The notes under the pieces were generated by a model. That model was not told the DNA's origin. It did not search any database and worked only from the letters and a program-made list of their open reading frames with translations. Source: an uncultured Saccharospirillaceae bacterium (GTDB lineage Bacteria > Pseudomonadota > Gammaproteobacteria > Pseudomonadales > Oceanobacteraceae). From it: a stretch of 64,000 nt of DNA. Location of the stretch: assembly GCA_947499545.1 (NCBI GenBank), contig CANMOZ010000004.1, positions 1 through 64,000 on the forward strand, given 5' to 3'. Below are positions 17,461 to 26,151 of the stretch, piece after piece; positions within the stretch are counted from its first letter, which is position 1, and each line of letters begins with the position of its first letter. Position numbers and translations under genes: made by a program.

Positions 17461-18470
17461 TTGCTGATGGGGAGTTGAGCCCACTCAAAGGGGAGGTCAT
17501 GTTCCTCAGCGTATGCTTCGATAAGTCGAATGGCCGTATCTATCCTGTCAAGGAACTTATCGGCTGTTTCTTGATGAAACCCTATGGATATATATACCGT
17601 TTGACTTGGGTTGCGGTTGAAAAGCTCGACGTTTTTCTTAAATACATCAAACATTTCTTCACCTGTAATATAATCTGCGAGAATGCCGTTATCTGGGATC
17701 TCAGTGACCATTAGTTCCCCTTCTCTCGATATAGTATAGGGTTGAGTGGTGGTATCGATATCCCCCCATTTTCTTTGTACCCATTTATACAAGTTTGGCA
17801 TTCTCTCCTGGTCGCTTTTTTTAAAAAGCTCGGGTGGGACAGCTGATGAATCGTAACGAATACCAGATTCAGATAAGGCAGAGACTAGAGATGAATTCAG
17901 TAGCCACCCTCCCGTTCTAAAGCTAACAGGTTCTGAAAATCCTTGCGCTTCAAGGGTTTCTTTGCTGAAGCGAACGATGTCTTTTAGTTCCTCTTTGTTA
18001 TAGGCGCCTATATTGACTGTATGGCCACAATCCACAGGGGGTTGACACTCATCCATATCAATAGGTTCATTTTTATGCGCCAGTGGGCCCGTTCTAAAGC
18101 TAACGCCACTGGCTTCTACCAATGACTTCCAACCATGTATGTGCAACCCATGCTCATCAATAGACTTGAGAACTGACCAAATAGTGGCACTGATTTCGCT
18201 GTGATCAGCACCATCTTTTGTATAGTAAGCAGCATTAAGAAATTGAAGAAGGCCTATGTTAGGGTGATCTTCTCTGAATTTTTTCATGCGAATAATGTTT
18301 TTGTTTGTTGAATCAAGCTTAAATGCTTTGTACTTTGTGTGACCATATCCTTCCCAATCAACACTAATAACCCCCACTAACTTTCCTTCAGAGTAAGCTT
18401 GAGTATGTATTGCTACGCCAAGGGTGAGAATAGAGAGTTTCTTAACTAAATGTGATATGGCTTTGTTCAT
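17445..18470 (-). CDS. Secreted NodB-type polysaccharide deacetylase-like protein
   Basis: After a signal peptide of about 28 residues (AIHTQAYS end) the protein shows a NodB-like barrel. GVISVDWEGYGH is the first strand with an Asp-Trp in the metal/catalytic position. Then come HIHGW, VSFRTGGWLLNSSLVSALSE, GIRYDSS and ISIGFHQET. This fits periplasmic or secreted deacetylases acting on N-acetylated sugars. The canonical HxxxH pair is not obvious, so activity is uncertain. The 341-residue gene has no partner; the hairpin at 17426-17460 overlaps its end. Confidence 0.7.
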   Translation of the reverse strand: MNKAISHLVKKLSILTLGVAIHTQAYSEGKLVGVISVDWEGYGHTKYKAFKLDSTNKNIIRMKKFREDHPNIGLLQFLNAAYYTKDGADHSEISATIWSVLKSIDEHGLHIHGWKSLVEASGVSFRTGPLAHKNEPIDMDECQPPVDCGHTVNIGAYNKEELKDIVRFSKETLEAQGFSEPVSFRTGGWLLNSSLVSALSESGIRYDSSAVPPELFKKSDQERMPNLYKWVQRKWGDIDTTTQPYTISREGELMVTEIPDNGILADYITGEEMFDVFKKNVELFNRNPSQTVYISIGFHQETADKFLDRIDTAIRLIEAYAEEHDLPFEWAQLPISNYLED

Positions 18471-18934
18471 GCGAGGACCTTTCAGAAAGAACAGAGTAAT
18501 GACAAAGTAATTAAAACGATTGTGTTAGCTTAATGTGCTCAGCTTTGTTAGCTCGAAGGACTGTATAAACTTCAACTAGACAAGCTTTAACCAGAAGCTC
18601 AATATTGAACGCATACATGATCAAATTAACCCTGGATTAATAGGTCATACAGCGCCATCAGCTTGGATCTTAATTAGAGAATGTGCAAAAAAATTGAGCT
18701 TTTAATATTGAGAGATAGTGCTGAAATAGTAGCGGGCAGAAAAACCAATGATGCTTGCATTTGAATCGACTGATACCGTGCAGTTTGCCTGTGCTGGTTT
18801 AAACTAAGCCTTCTTTTATAGAGGTATAACAACCATTGGGTGTTTGAAGTGGTCTGTATCAGCTGTGATATTCTGCAACTGTGCCCTCTAGGGGCCATAA
18901 ACCAAAATTAGCGATATAGGCTTTGCAAACCTAA
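18471..18934. other. Intergenic stretch without a supported gene
   Basis: A 74-codon minus-strand frame (18674-18898) has no recognisable features and is not called. Promoters for the deacetylase gene should be at the left end. Confidence 0.5.
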
Positions 18935-19684
18935 CTATTGTTGAAGTATCTTTTTATAGAGGCCTGATTTTTTTATGGACTTCAAGCCTTCATTGAAACT
19001 TAATACAATGCCCTTTCCATTTTTGGTTTTCTTTGAAATGAGGAGGTAATAAGGCTCTGTATGTATCGGCTTGGGATGATAGGTTATTGGTAGTTTGGTT
19101 TCATGAAACTCACCTTTAAGCAAATTTAGAATCACTTGCTTTGCACCTGGGAATAAATCAATTCTTTTTCTTATTAGTTTATTTATATTAATCAAATCAC
19201 TTGAAGCCAGCTCAACCTCAAGATCTAATTCTTTAACGCTTTTCATAAATTCTGGACCATAAGTGTATCCCCTGGTCATCCCAATTCTGTAATTTATTAA
19301 ATCGTTGTATTCTGACCAGTCAAAGCTATCTGAACTGCGATAGAAGAAGTATTCGCCAATGACTATTAAAGGGTCACTATAAAAGAAAATTTTCTCCCTT
19401 TTAGGATTTCTAACCCATGGAAAGGTACCATCCCATTTTGGGTCTTTCTTGGCCAATTCCATTGTCCTGACCCATGGAAAGAATTCGTACTTCACTTTAT
19501 AGCCCACAGCCTCAAAGGCTTTTGAAACTATGTCAGTAATTACGCCCTGATTAGGGATGTTTTCTCCAGTATAAGGGGCCCACTCTCCATTGGTTAGCCT
19601 CACGGTATTGTTGCTGTCAGCCAGCGCTAACTTGCAGGCGAGCAAGACCGCAACGTAAAACCCTCTGTACAAATTTGAAAACAC
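18935..19684 (-). CDS. Periplasmic solute-binding protein (SBP_bac_3-like), orphan
   Basis: A signal peptide (LLACKLALA) is followed by the pattern of family 3 amino-acid-type binding proteins: VRLTNGEWAPYTGENIPNQG, then FFPWVRTMELAKK, RIGMTRGYTYGPEF and a C-terminal helix NEGLKSIKKSGLYKKI. It resembles the proteins at 28210 and 30627. No permease or ATPase gene is nearby, so it may serve a remote transporter or act as a sensor ligand carrier. The only start before the signal peptide is GTG 19684. The length of 249 residues is normal. Confidence 0.8.
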   Translation of the reverse strand: MFSNLYRGFYVAVLLACKLALADSNNTVRLTNGEWAPYTGENIPNQGVITDIVSKAFEAVGYKVKYEFFPWVRTMELAKKDPKWDGTFPWVRNPKREKIFFYSDPLIVIGEYFFYRSSDSFDWSEYNDLINYRIGMTRGYTYGPEFMKSVKELDLEVELASSDLININKLIRKRIDLFPGAKQVILNLLKGEFHETKLPITYHPKPIHTEPYYLLISKKTKNGKGIVLSFNEGLKSIKKSGLYKKILQQ

Positions 19685-20122
19685 GGTATCAACTCAAAAA
19701 GCTCTAATTATCATCAATCATGATAGTAATTAATAAGCCTTTATTCCTCGATCATTCGGCAAAAAACCTTTGCTGACTGTCTTGCGGGGGTTCCGTTGCA
19801 AAAACCTACATTTAAGCAGGTTATTCGAAAATCCATTGAGTAGTCATCATGTCCGATTTCAAGTGGCAGTTTTGAGTAAGGGGTGAGTATTTAAGGAATC
19901 TTCCCCGGGTCATTGTGATAGGCCAACCAGTGAAGCCAATCATCTGGCATCATTTGTCTTTCAATTAACTGTCTGGTTCGATGAGGCCACGACAAACCTC
20001 TATTGGCTTGCCTTTCAGTGAAACGTTAAAGGGAGCAATGCCCAATTCAGAACTCGGGTGAGATTTTGAATCAGCAGCGATATAATGTGGGCCAACTCAC
20101 TTATTGATGGATACAAGCCTCT
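19685..20122. other. Intergenic stretch between the SBP gene and the ccm operon
   Basis: No gene is seen. It holds a solo copy of the IS6-like end (19789-19804) and presumably the promoter of the ccm operon, which I cannot place. Confidence 0.5.
19789..19804 (+). repeat. Solo degenerate copy of the dispersed IS6-like end
   Basis: GGTTCCGTTGCAAAAA differs by one base from the element end at 43746. No inverted partner is seen nearby. Confidence 0.55.
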
Positions 20123-20842
20123 ATGGTGGAGCTAGCTTCTCCGGTCCCGCGTGACGCTGATTTAATAGAGCCCTATGAAGCCTTTGAGTTGGATGTACAA
20201 GCATTGACTTGCGAGCGCGAGTACCGAACGCTCTTTTCTGGCTTGAGTCTTAAAGTCGCAAACTCGGAGTTGGTCAGAGTCGAGGGGTGTAATGGTTCCG
20301 GTAAAAGTACGCTTTTAAGGGCCTTGGTCGGATTGAACTCCGATGTTGATGGATCGATTTATTGGAACCGAGAGACCATTCAGCGTTCAGAAACGTATCG
20401 ACAGCAGTTGCTCTATATCGGCCACCAGCCGGGTGTGAAAGCAGAATTAACTGCCTTGGAGAACCTCCGCTGGTTAGTTCAGTGTTCAAGTCTCAGCGCT
20501 CCCAGTGACTCGGTATTATTGGAGGCTTTGAAAGCCGTGAGGCTCTTTGGTTTTTCTGATTCTCTGGCTGGACAGCTTTCGGCTGGGCAAAAGCGTCGTA
20601 TCGCCTTAGCGCGCCTTTGGGTCGAAAACTGCCCGCTTTGGGTGCTTGACGAGCCTTTCACTGCATTGGATGCTGAAGGAATTGAACTTTTACAGCTGCG
20701 CATGGAAAGCCACATTGATCAACAAGGCTCTATCTTATTCACGACACACCAAATGCCAAGCTTCGCGCTGCCTTGGCAGAGTCTAAAACTTGAGGCCTTT
20801 GCCAATGAAGGCATAAGTGGTCATAGTGGGGAGGCCTTATGA
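20123..20842 (+). CDS. ccmA: Heme exporter/holoCcmE-release ABC ATPase
   Basis: First gene of the cytochrome c maturation operon. The ATPase drives release of heme-loaded CcmE from CcmC with CcmB. Walker A is GCNGSGKST, the signature is LSAGQKRRIALARL, Walker B is LWVLDEPFTALD and the switch His lies in TTHQ. The length of 239 residues includes about 20 extra N-terminal residues. It overlaps ccmB by 4 bp (ATGA), so the two are translationally coupled. Confidence 0.96.
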   Translation: MVELASPVPRDADLIEPYEAFELDVQALTCEREYRTLFSGLSLKVANSELVRVEGCNGSGKSTLLRALVGLNSDVDGSIYWNRETIQRSETYRQQLLYIGHQPGVKAELTALENLRWLVQCSSLSAPSDSVLLEALKAVRLFGFSDSLAGQLSAGQKRRIALARLWVENCPLWVLDEPFTALDAEGIELLQLRMESHIDQQGSILFTTHQMPSFALPWQSLKLEAFANEGISGHSGEAL

Positions 20843-21498
20843 AAGCGATGATGTGGCGAGACCTCTTATTGGCTTATCGGCGCAAAGGTGAACTTCTTAA
20901 TCCGCTGTTTTTCTTTTGGATTGTCGTTGGGTTATTTCCATTATCAATAGCACCAGACCCTGAATTGCTGCGTCAAATGGGGGCGGGTGTCCTTTGGATG
21001 TCGGCACTACTCTCAACCTTGTTGGGGTTGGATTTGTTGTTTCGATCGGATTTTGAAGACGGGGCTCTTGAACAGCTATTGATTTCCCCTCATAGCATCT
21101 TCGGGTGGGTGCTTGCTAAATCGTTGGTTCATTGGTTGGTGACAGGGTTGCCGCTGGCGCTGATCTCGCCTTTATTAGGCGTGATGTTACAACTGCCGGC
21201 TTCACAAGGGGTGCTGATTATGTCGGTGTTGTTGCTGGGGACACCTATTTTAAGTTTGATTGGTACCGTTGGAGCGGCTTTGACGGTCGGACTTAAGAAA
21301 GGCGGTTTGATCCTTCCCATTTTGGTGTTGCCTCTTTACATACCGGTGTTGATCTTTGGTAGTTCGATCATTGTACGCCAATTGCAAGGGTTACCAGTTG
21401 CGCAACCCTTCGCGTTGCTGGGGGCAATGTTGGCCCTTACCTTATTCGTATCACCATTGATGGCTTCTGTCGCCTTGCGTATTAGTGTGTCTCGTTGA
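20839..21498 (+). CDS. ccmB: Heme exporter membrane protein CcmB
   Basis: A 219-residue inner-membrane protein with six hydrophobic segments. It has the CcmB start MMWRDLLLAYRRKGELLNPLFF and an ALEQLLISPHS segment. It is the permease partner of CcmA. The start overlaps the ccmA stop. 135 bp separate it from ccmC, the largest gap in this operon. Confidence 0.95.
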   Translation: MKAMMWRDLLLAYRRKGELLNPLFFFWIVVGLFPLSIAPDPELLRQMGAGVLWMSALLSTLLGLDLLFRSDFEDGALEQLLISPHSIFGWVLAKSLVHWLVTGLPLALISPLLGVMLQLPASQGVLIMSVLLLGTPILSLIGTVGAALTVGLKKGGLILPILVLPLYIPVLIFGSSIIVRQLQGLPVAQPFALLGAMLALTLFVSPLMASVALRISVSR

Positions 21499-21633
21499 GA
21501 GATCCCTTTCAAGCACTCAGTAATCCAAGGAGCGCACTGGCGACTCATCGCTGAACCCGATAGAATGCTGCCCAGAATGTTTGAAATTGACATTATTAAC
21601 CTGCAACGTTGAAAGTATTAGGCAATCGTAAGC

Positions 21634-22392
21634 ATGTGGGAATCGCTTAAGAGGCTCTATCACCGACTTGGGTCGCCCAAGTGGTTTTTCCAAATCAGTG
21701 GTCGTTGGCTGCCCTATGTCTTAGTGTTGGCAACCGCTCTAATCGGAATTGGCCTGATTTGGGGGCTGATGTTTGCTCCAGAAGAGCGCCTTCAAGGCAA
21801 TAGCTATCGCATCATGTACATCCACGTACCCGCTGCGATCATCGCGCAAAGCGGTTACCTGATCCTCGCGATTGCGGGAGTTGTTTCTCTGGTTTGGCGG
21901 ATGAAAATGGCCGACTGGGTGGCAAGGGCCGTTGCCCCTATTGGCGCGAGCTTTTGTTTGTTGGCATTTGTGACGGGCGCGGTGTGGGGTAAGCCTACTT
22001 GGGGCGTTTGGTTTGTATTGGATGCCCGAATTATTTCCGTGATGGTACTTTTCTTTTTATATCTGGGCGTTATTTCTTTACAAACGGTTATTGATAATCC
22101 AAGGCAGGCTGCGAATGCCAGTGCGGTGTTGGCGATTGTCGGAGTGGTGAATATCCCGATTATTAAGTACTCCGTAGAATGGTGGAATACCGTTCATCAA
22201 CCGGCGTCTATTTCTCTTGCTGGTAAATTGAGCATTGCGCCGACCATGTTTATGCCCTTGGTGATCAGTATTCTGGGTTTCTATTTGCTCTTTGTCGGTC
22301 TTATTCTCATGCGCACGCGTAATCATATTTTAGAGTCTGAGTACAAAACCCGTTGGGTGGCTGATTGGTTGAGCCAAGAAGGTCGTGCTTGA
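21634..22392 (+). CDS. ccmC: Heme handling protein CcmC
   Basis: A six-helix inner-membrane protein that loads heme onto CcmE. HVPAAIIAQSGY holds the first heme-ligand His, and the second lies in NTVHQPASI. The tryptophan-rich periplasmic signature reads WGKPTWGVWFVLDARI. The usual form is WWVWDAR, so two of the conserved Trp are replaced by Phe and Leu. The length of 252 residues is normal. It is followed directly by ccmD. Confidence 0.95.
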   Translation: MWESLKRLYHRLGSPKWFFQISGRWLPYVLVLATALIGIGLIWGLMFAPEERLQGNSYRIMYIHVPAAIIAQSGYLILAIAGVVSLVWRMKMADWVARAVAPIGASFCLLAFVTGAVWGKPTWGVWFVLDARIISVMVLFFLYLGVISLQTVIDNPRQAANASAVLAIVGVVNIPIIKYSVEWWNTVHQPASISLAGKLSIAPTMFMPLVISILGFYLLFVGLILMRTRNHILESEYKTRWVADWLSQEGRA

Positions 22393-22393
22393 A

Positions 22394-22618
22394 ATGGATA
22401 TAGAGACCTTGGGTATGCACTTTTCTAGTTTTGGTGAATTTCTTGCGATGGGTGGTCATGCTCCCTATGTATGGTCCTCTTATGCATTCATGCTGGTGAT
22501 TGTTTTATGGAATGTCATCAGTGCACTTGGTCAGGGACGGAAAGTTAAGCAGCAAATTAGCAAACGATTAGCGATGCAGTCTCACGCTAATGAGTCTGCG
22601 ATGGAAAAAAGCCTATGA
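22394..22618 (+). CDS. ccmD: CcmD, small membrane subunit of the heme-release complex
   Basis: A 74-residue protein with one membrane segment and the CcmD pattern FSSFGEFLAMGGHAPYVWSSY, then a basic helix (GQGRKVKQQISKRL). It helps release holoCcmE from CcmABC. ATG 22394 lies 1 bp after the ccmC stop. An in-frame GTG at 22385 overlaps ccmC and is closer to an AAGAAGG site, so either could be used. The end overlaps ccmE by ATGA. Confidence 0.93.
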   Translation: MDIETLGMHFSSFGEFLAMGGHAPYVWSSYAFMLVIVLWNVISALGQGRKVKQQISKRLAMQSHANESAMEKSL

Positions 22619-23076
22619 CACCCAAACGTAAACAACGTCTTTTCATTATTGTCTTCGGTTTACTCTGTGGATCAGGTGCTCTGGGTTTGGTTCTGTATGG
22701 CCTCTCTGAGAATATCAATTTTTTCTATGCGCCGATGGAAATTGCCGATGGCAAAGTCCCTTACAACACTTATGTGCGTGCTGGCGGGTTAGTGGTGCAA
22801 GGCAGTGTGGAGCGGGCTGATGATTCCTTACAGGTACGTTTCAAGATAACGGATGGAGCCGCTGAAATACCCGTCGTCTACGATGGCATCTTGCCTGATC
22901 TTTTCCAAGAAGGGCAGGGCATCGTAGCTGAAGGTAAGTGGCTGGAAAATAATCTGTTCAATGCTTCTACCATTATCGCAAAACACGATGAAACCTATAT
23001 GCCTCCTGAAGTGGCCGATGCTTTAAAGCGTGCTCATAAAGAAGGTAAAGCCAACCTTGAATCAGCACGATATTAG
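22615..23076 (+). CDS. ccmE: Cytochrome c-type biogenesis heme chaperone CcmE
   Basis: A membrane-anchored OB-fold chaperone that binds heme covalently through a His in the AKHDETYMPPEV motif, visible here with the nearby Tyr. It has one N-terminal membrane segment. The 153-residue length is normal. It lies between ccmD (overlap) and ccmF (19 bp). Confidence 0.97.
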   Translation: MTPKRKQRLFIIVFGLLCGSGALGLVLYGLSENINFFYAPMEIADGKVPYNTYVRAGGLVVQGSVERADDSLQVRFKITDGAAEIPVVYDGILPDLFQEGQGIVAEGKWLENNLFNASTIIAKHDETYMPPEVADALKRAHKEGKANLESARY

Positions 23077-23095
23077 GGAAAGATAGGAACAACAT

Positions 23096-25084
23096 ATGTC
23101 GGCATTGTACTTTCCTGAGCTTGGTCAATATGCTTTGACGTTGGCGCTGATGTTTGCCTTCTTGCAGGCTGTGGTGCCAACGATTGGTGTTTTTAGGCGT
23201 GATGATGTTTTGCAATGGTACGCAAAACCTCTTTGTGTCGGACAAGCTTTGGCGACGATAGCGGGCTTCTTGATTTTAGCGATTTGTTTTGTTCTTGATG
23301 ACTTTTCAGTTGCCTATGTTGCAAATCACAGTAACAGTCTTTTGCCTTGGTATTACAAGGTTTCTGCTGTATGGGGTGGGCACGAGGGCTCTTTGTTGTT
23401 ATGGATCTTAATGCTGACGCTTTGGAGTTTAGCGGTTGCTTTTAACGCAAAGTCCCTTCCGCAAGATATGTTGGCGCGTGTATTAGCGGTTATGGGGATG
23501 ATAGGCGTTGGCTTCTTTCTCTTTATGTTGTTGACGTCCAACCCTTTTGAAAGGGTATTGCCGACCATTCCTAAAGACGGTGTAGACCTCAATCCATTGC
23601 TACAAGACTTCGGTTTAATCATTCATCCTCCGATGCTGTATATGGGGTATGTTGGTTTTTCAGTCGCCTTTGCCTTTGCGATCGCAGCCCTGTGGTCGGG
23701 TCGTTTAGACGCTGCCTGGGCAAAATGGTCGCGCCCTTGGACGAATATGGCTTGGGCATGTTTAACCTTAGGAATTGCACTCGGTAGTTGGTGGGCATAT
23801 TACGAATTAGGCTGGGGTGGCTGGTGGTTTTGGGACCCCGTTGAAAACGCTTCACTCTTGCCTTGGTTAATGGGAACCGCCCTTATACATTCTTTGGCGG
23901 TTACAGAGAAAAGAGGCATTTTCAAAAGTTGGACATTATTGCTTGCAATCTTTGCTTTTTCTTTAAGTCTGCTCGGTACCTTCTTGGTACGATCTGGGGT
24001 GCTGACCTCTGTACATGCCTTTGCAACTGACCCTGAGCGAGGCGTGTTTATATTACTGCTATTGGGCGTTTTTGTTGGTGGGGCTTTGTTACTTTATGCT
24101 TTGCGTGTGCCCGAAGTCAGCGGCCAAATTTCCTTTTCAGGATCATCGAGAGAGTCCTTTCTTCTCTTAAATAATCTCCTTCTCGTAGCGGCAACCAGCA
24201 CCGTTCTTTTGGGAACCTTAGCACCCTTATTGGTTGATGCGATGGGAGCAGGAAAAATATCGGTGGGCCCACCTTACTTCAACCTTATGTTTGTGCCATT
24301 AGCGATTGGATTGATGTTGCTTATGGGTATTGGCGCGGCTGCTCGTTGGAAAAATACTCCTTGGTCAAGCTTCAATAAAAAACTGTGGTGGACATTACTC
24401 GTGACCGCGGTCTTAGGTCTGGTGTTTCCATTTCTTTATGGTGATGGTTTTAATATCTGGGTATCACTCGGCATTTGGGTCAGTGCGTGGGTGTTTGCAG
24501 CGACAGGGGTTGATGTTTGGGATAAAACCAATCGATCAAGCGGACGTTGGCAAGGGTGGGTTAGCACCAGTCGCAGCTACAAAGGAATGGTTTTGGCTCA
24601 TCTGGGCGTTGCCATGACGGCTTTAGGGGTGACGGTTGTTGCAAATTATGCCGTTGAAAAAGATATTCGCTTATCACCTGGACAAAGCGTCAAAGTCGCT
24701 GAATACCGAGTAGATTTGGTTGAGGTGACCGCTATGCGTGGCGCCAACTTTGTTGCGGATCAAGGTCATATTCGCATGTATCGCGATGATCATTTAGTGG
24801 CTACTTTAAATCCTCAAAAGCGTAAATATCTGGTTCAAAGAAATGTCATGACAGAAGCAGATATAGATGTTGGGTTGTTTAAAGATCTTTATGTGTCCCT
24901 GGGCGAACCATTAGAAAATGGCGCTTGGGCCGTCAGAGTACACATTAAACCTATGGTACGTTGGTTATGGCTTGGGGCAATCTTTATGGCTTGGGGGGGA
25001 GGTTTAGCTTTAATGGATGCACGTTATCGAGCTCGGAAACCTAAGTTGCTTCAAGCTGGTTTGGTTACACAGGTGGCACAATGA
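23096..25084 (+). CDS. ccmF: Cytochrome c heme lyase subunit CcmF
   Basis: A large multispanning protein (662 residues) that transfers heme from CcmE to apocytochrome c. The WWD domain reads GWGGWWFWDPVENASLLPW, and conserved His residues lie in HPPMLYMGY and VTSVHAFATDP. It shares ATGA overlap with ccmG. The start is ATG 23096, 19 bp after ccmE. Confidence 0.97.
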   Translation: MSALYFPELGQYALTLALMFAFLQAVVPTIGVFRRDDVLQWYAKPLCVGQALATIAGFLILAICFVLDDFSVAYVANHSNSLLPWYYKVSAVWGGHEGSLLLWILMLTLWSLAVAFNAKSLPQDMLARVLAVMGMIGVGFFLFMLLTSNPFERVLPTIPKDGVDLNPLLQDFGLIIHPPMLYMGYVGFSVAFAFAIAALWSGRLDAAWAKWSRPWTNMAWACLTLGIALGSWWAYYELGWGGWWFWDPVENASLLPWLMGTALIHSLAVTEKRGIFKSWTLLLAIFAFSLSLLGTFLVRSGVLTSVHAFATDPERGVFILLLLGVFVGGALLLYALRVPEVSGQISFSGSSRESFLLLNNLLLVAATSTVLLGTLAPLLVDAMGAGKISVGPPYFNLMFVPLAIGLMLLMGIGAAARWKNTPWSSFNKKLWWTLLVTAVLGLVFPFLYGDGFNIWVSLGIWVSAWVFAATGVDVWDKTNRSSGRWQGWVSTSRSYKGMVLAHLGVAMTALGVTVVANYAVEKDIRLSPGQSVKVAEYRVDLVEVTAMRGANFVADQGHIRMYRDDHLVATLNPQKRKYLVQRNVMTEADIDVGLFKDLYVSLGEPLENGAWAVRVHIKPMVRWLWLGAIFMAWGGGLALMDARYRARKPKLLQAGLVTQVAQ

Positions 25085-25647
25085 AACGGTTACTGCTTTT
25101 TGCACCTTTTTTGTTTATTTTTTCACTGGGTGTTCCGCTTTATTTTGGGCTGCAAAAAGACCCACAAGAACTGCCTTCGGTCTTGATCGGGAAGCCGGTC
25201 CCAAATTTCCAGTTGCCCAATTTATTAGAGCCAAGAGTAACACTGAGCAATAAAGACATTAAAATTAAAAAGCCGTATTTGTTGAACGTTTGGGCAACTT
25301 GGTGCCCAGCCTGTAAAATTGAGCACCCCTTGCTGAATGAAATCTCAAAAGCCGGTTTCGATATCGTTGGGCTGAATTATAAAGATGATGCGATTGCCGC
25401 TCAGCAGTGGTTGCTGAATCGAGGCAATCCTTACGAATACAACCTCTATGATGCCGAGGGTCGGCTGGTGATCGATCTGGGCGTTTTTGGTGCTCCCGAA
25501 ACCTTTGTAGTCGATGCTGAAGGCATCATCCAATATCGACACGTTGGTTTGGTGGACCGACAAGTGTGGGAGCAACAGCTAAAGCCAAGGCTAGAACAGT
25601 TGATGAAACCTTCGTCGTTAATGGATAAGGTGCTGGCAAATGATTAA
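25081..25647 (+). CDS. ccmG: Thiol:disulfide interchange protein CcmG/DsbE
   Basis: A membrane-anchored periplasmic thioredoxin that reduces apocytochrome c thiols before heme ligation. The active site is WATWCPACKIEHP, and GAPETFVVD carries the cis-Pro-region loop. There is one N-terminal membrane segment, 188 residues in all. It overlaps ccmF (ATGA) and ccmH by 8 bp. Confidence 0.95.
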   Translation: MKRLLLFAPFLFIFSLGVPLYFGLQKDPQELPSVLIGKPVPNFQLPNLLEPRVTLSNKDIKIKKPYLLNVWATWCPACKIEHPLLNEISKAGFDIVGLNYKDDAIAAQQWLLNRGNPYEYNLYDAEGRLVIDLGVFGAPETFVVDAEGIIQYRHVGLVDRQVWEQQLKPRLEQLMKPSSLMDKVLAND

Positions 25648-26137
25648 ACGATGTTTGCTGATTGCCTTCTGCACTATGTGGAGCGTTACGCTGTATGCCG
25701 TTGTTGATGGGCATCAATACCCTTTTGATAACGATGAGCAGGCTTTGAGGTTCAAAGAGTTGGCATCAGAGTTACGTTGCCCAAAATGTCAAAATCAAAA
25801 CATTGCTGACTCAGATTCGATCATTGCTCAGGACCTTCGGCAAGAACTCTATGAAATGGTGCAATCCGGAAAAACGGATCAAGATATCTTAGGTTTTATG
25901 GTGCAACGATACGGAGATTTTGTACTGTACGAACCGCCCGTAAAGACCAACACCTATTTTTTATGGTTTGGCCCTCTGGTTTTACTGCTGCTTCTTATGT
26001 TGATTTGGGTTGTGGTGATCGTGAGAAAAAGAGCGGCTACCGATGTATCGGTGAAAACAGGACAAAACAATATGCAGTCTTATCACCGGTTGTTGTCGGA
26101 TGACACCTCGAATAACCAAGATCAACACTCCCAGTAA
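25640..26137 (+). CDS. ccmH: Cytochrome c maturation protein CcmH
   Basis: A signal peptide is followed by the redox motif ELRCPKCQNQNIADSDS, then the three-helix domain and a C-terminal membrane helix (WFGPLVLLLLLMLIWVVV). It reduces or holds apocytochrome c with CcmG and CcmF. This is the short CcmH form; the TPR part is encoded separately as ccmI. Confidence 0.95.
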   Translation: MIKRCLLIAFCTMWSVTLYAVVDGHQYPFDNDEQALRFKELASELRCPKCQNQNIADSDSIIAQDLRQELYEMVQSGKTDQDILGFMVQRYGDFVLYEPPVKTNTYFLWFGPLVLLLLLMLIWVVVIVRKRAATDVSVKTGQNNMQSYHRLLSDDTSNNQDQHSQ

Positions 26138-26151
26138 GAGACGTTCCTATT

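Noticed and set aside
18674-18898. 74-codon minus-strand frame
   Set aside because: Composition looks random and there is no start signal.
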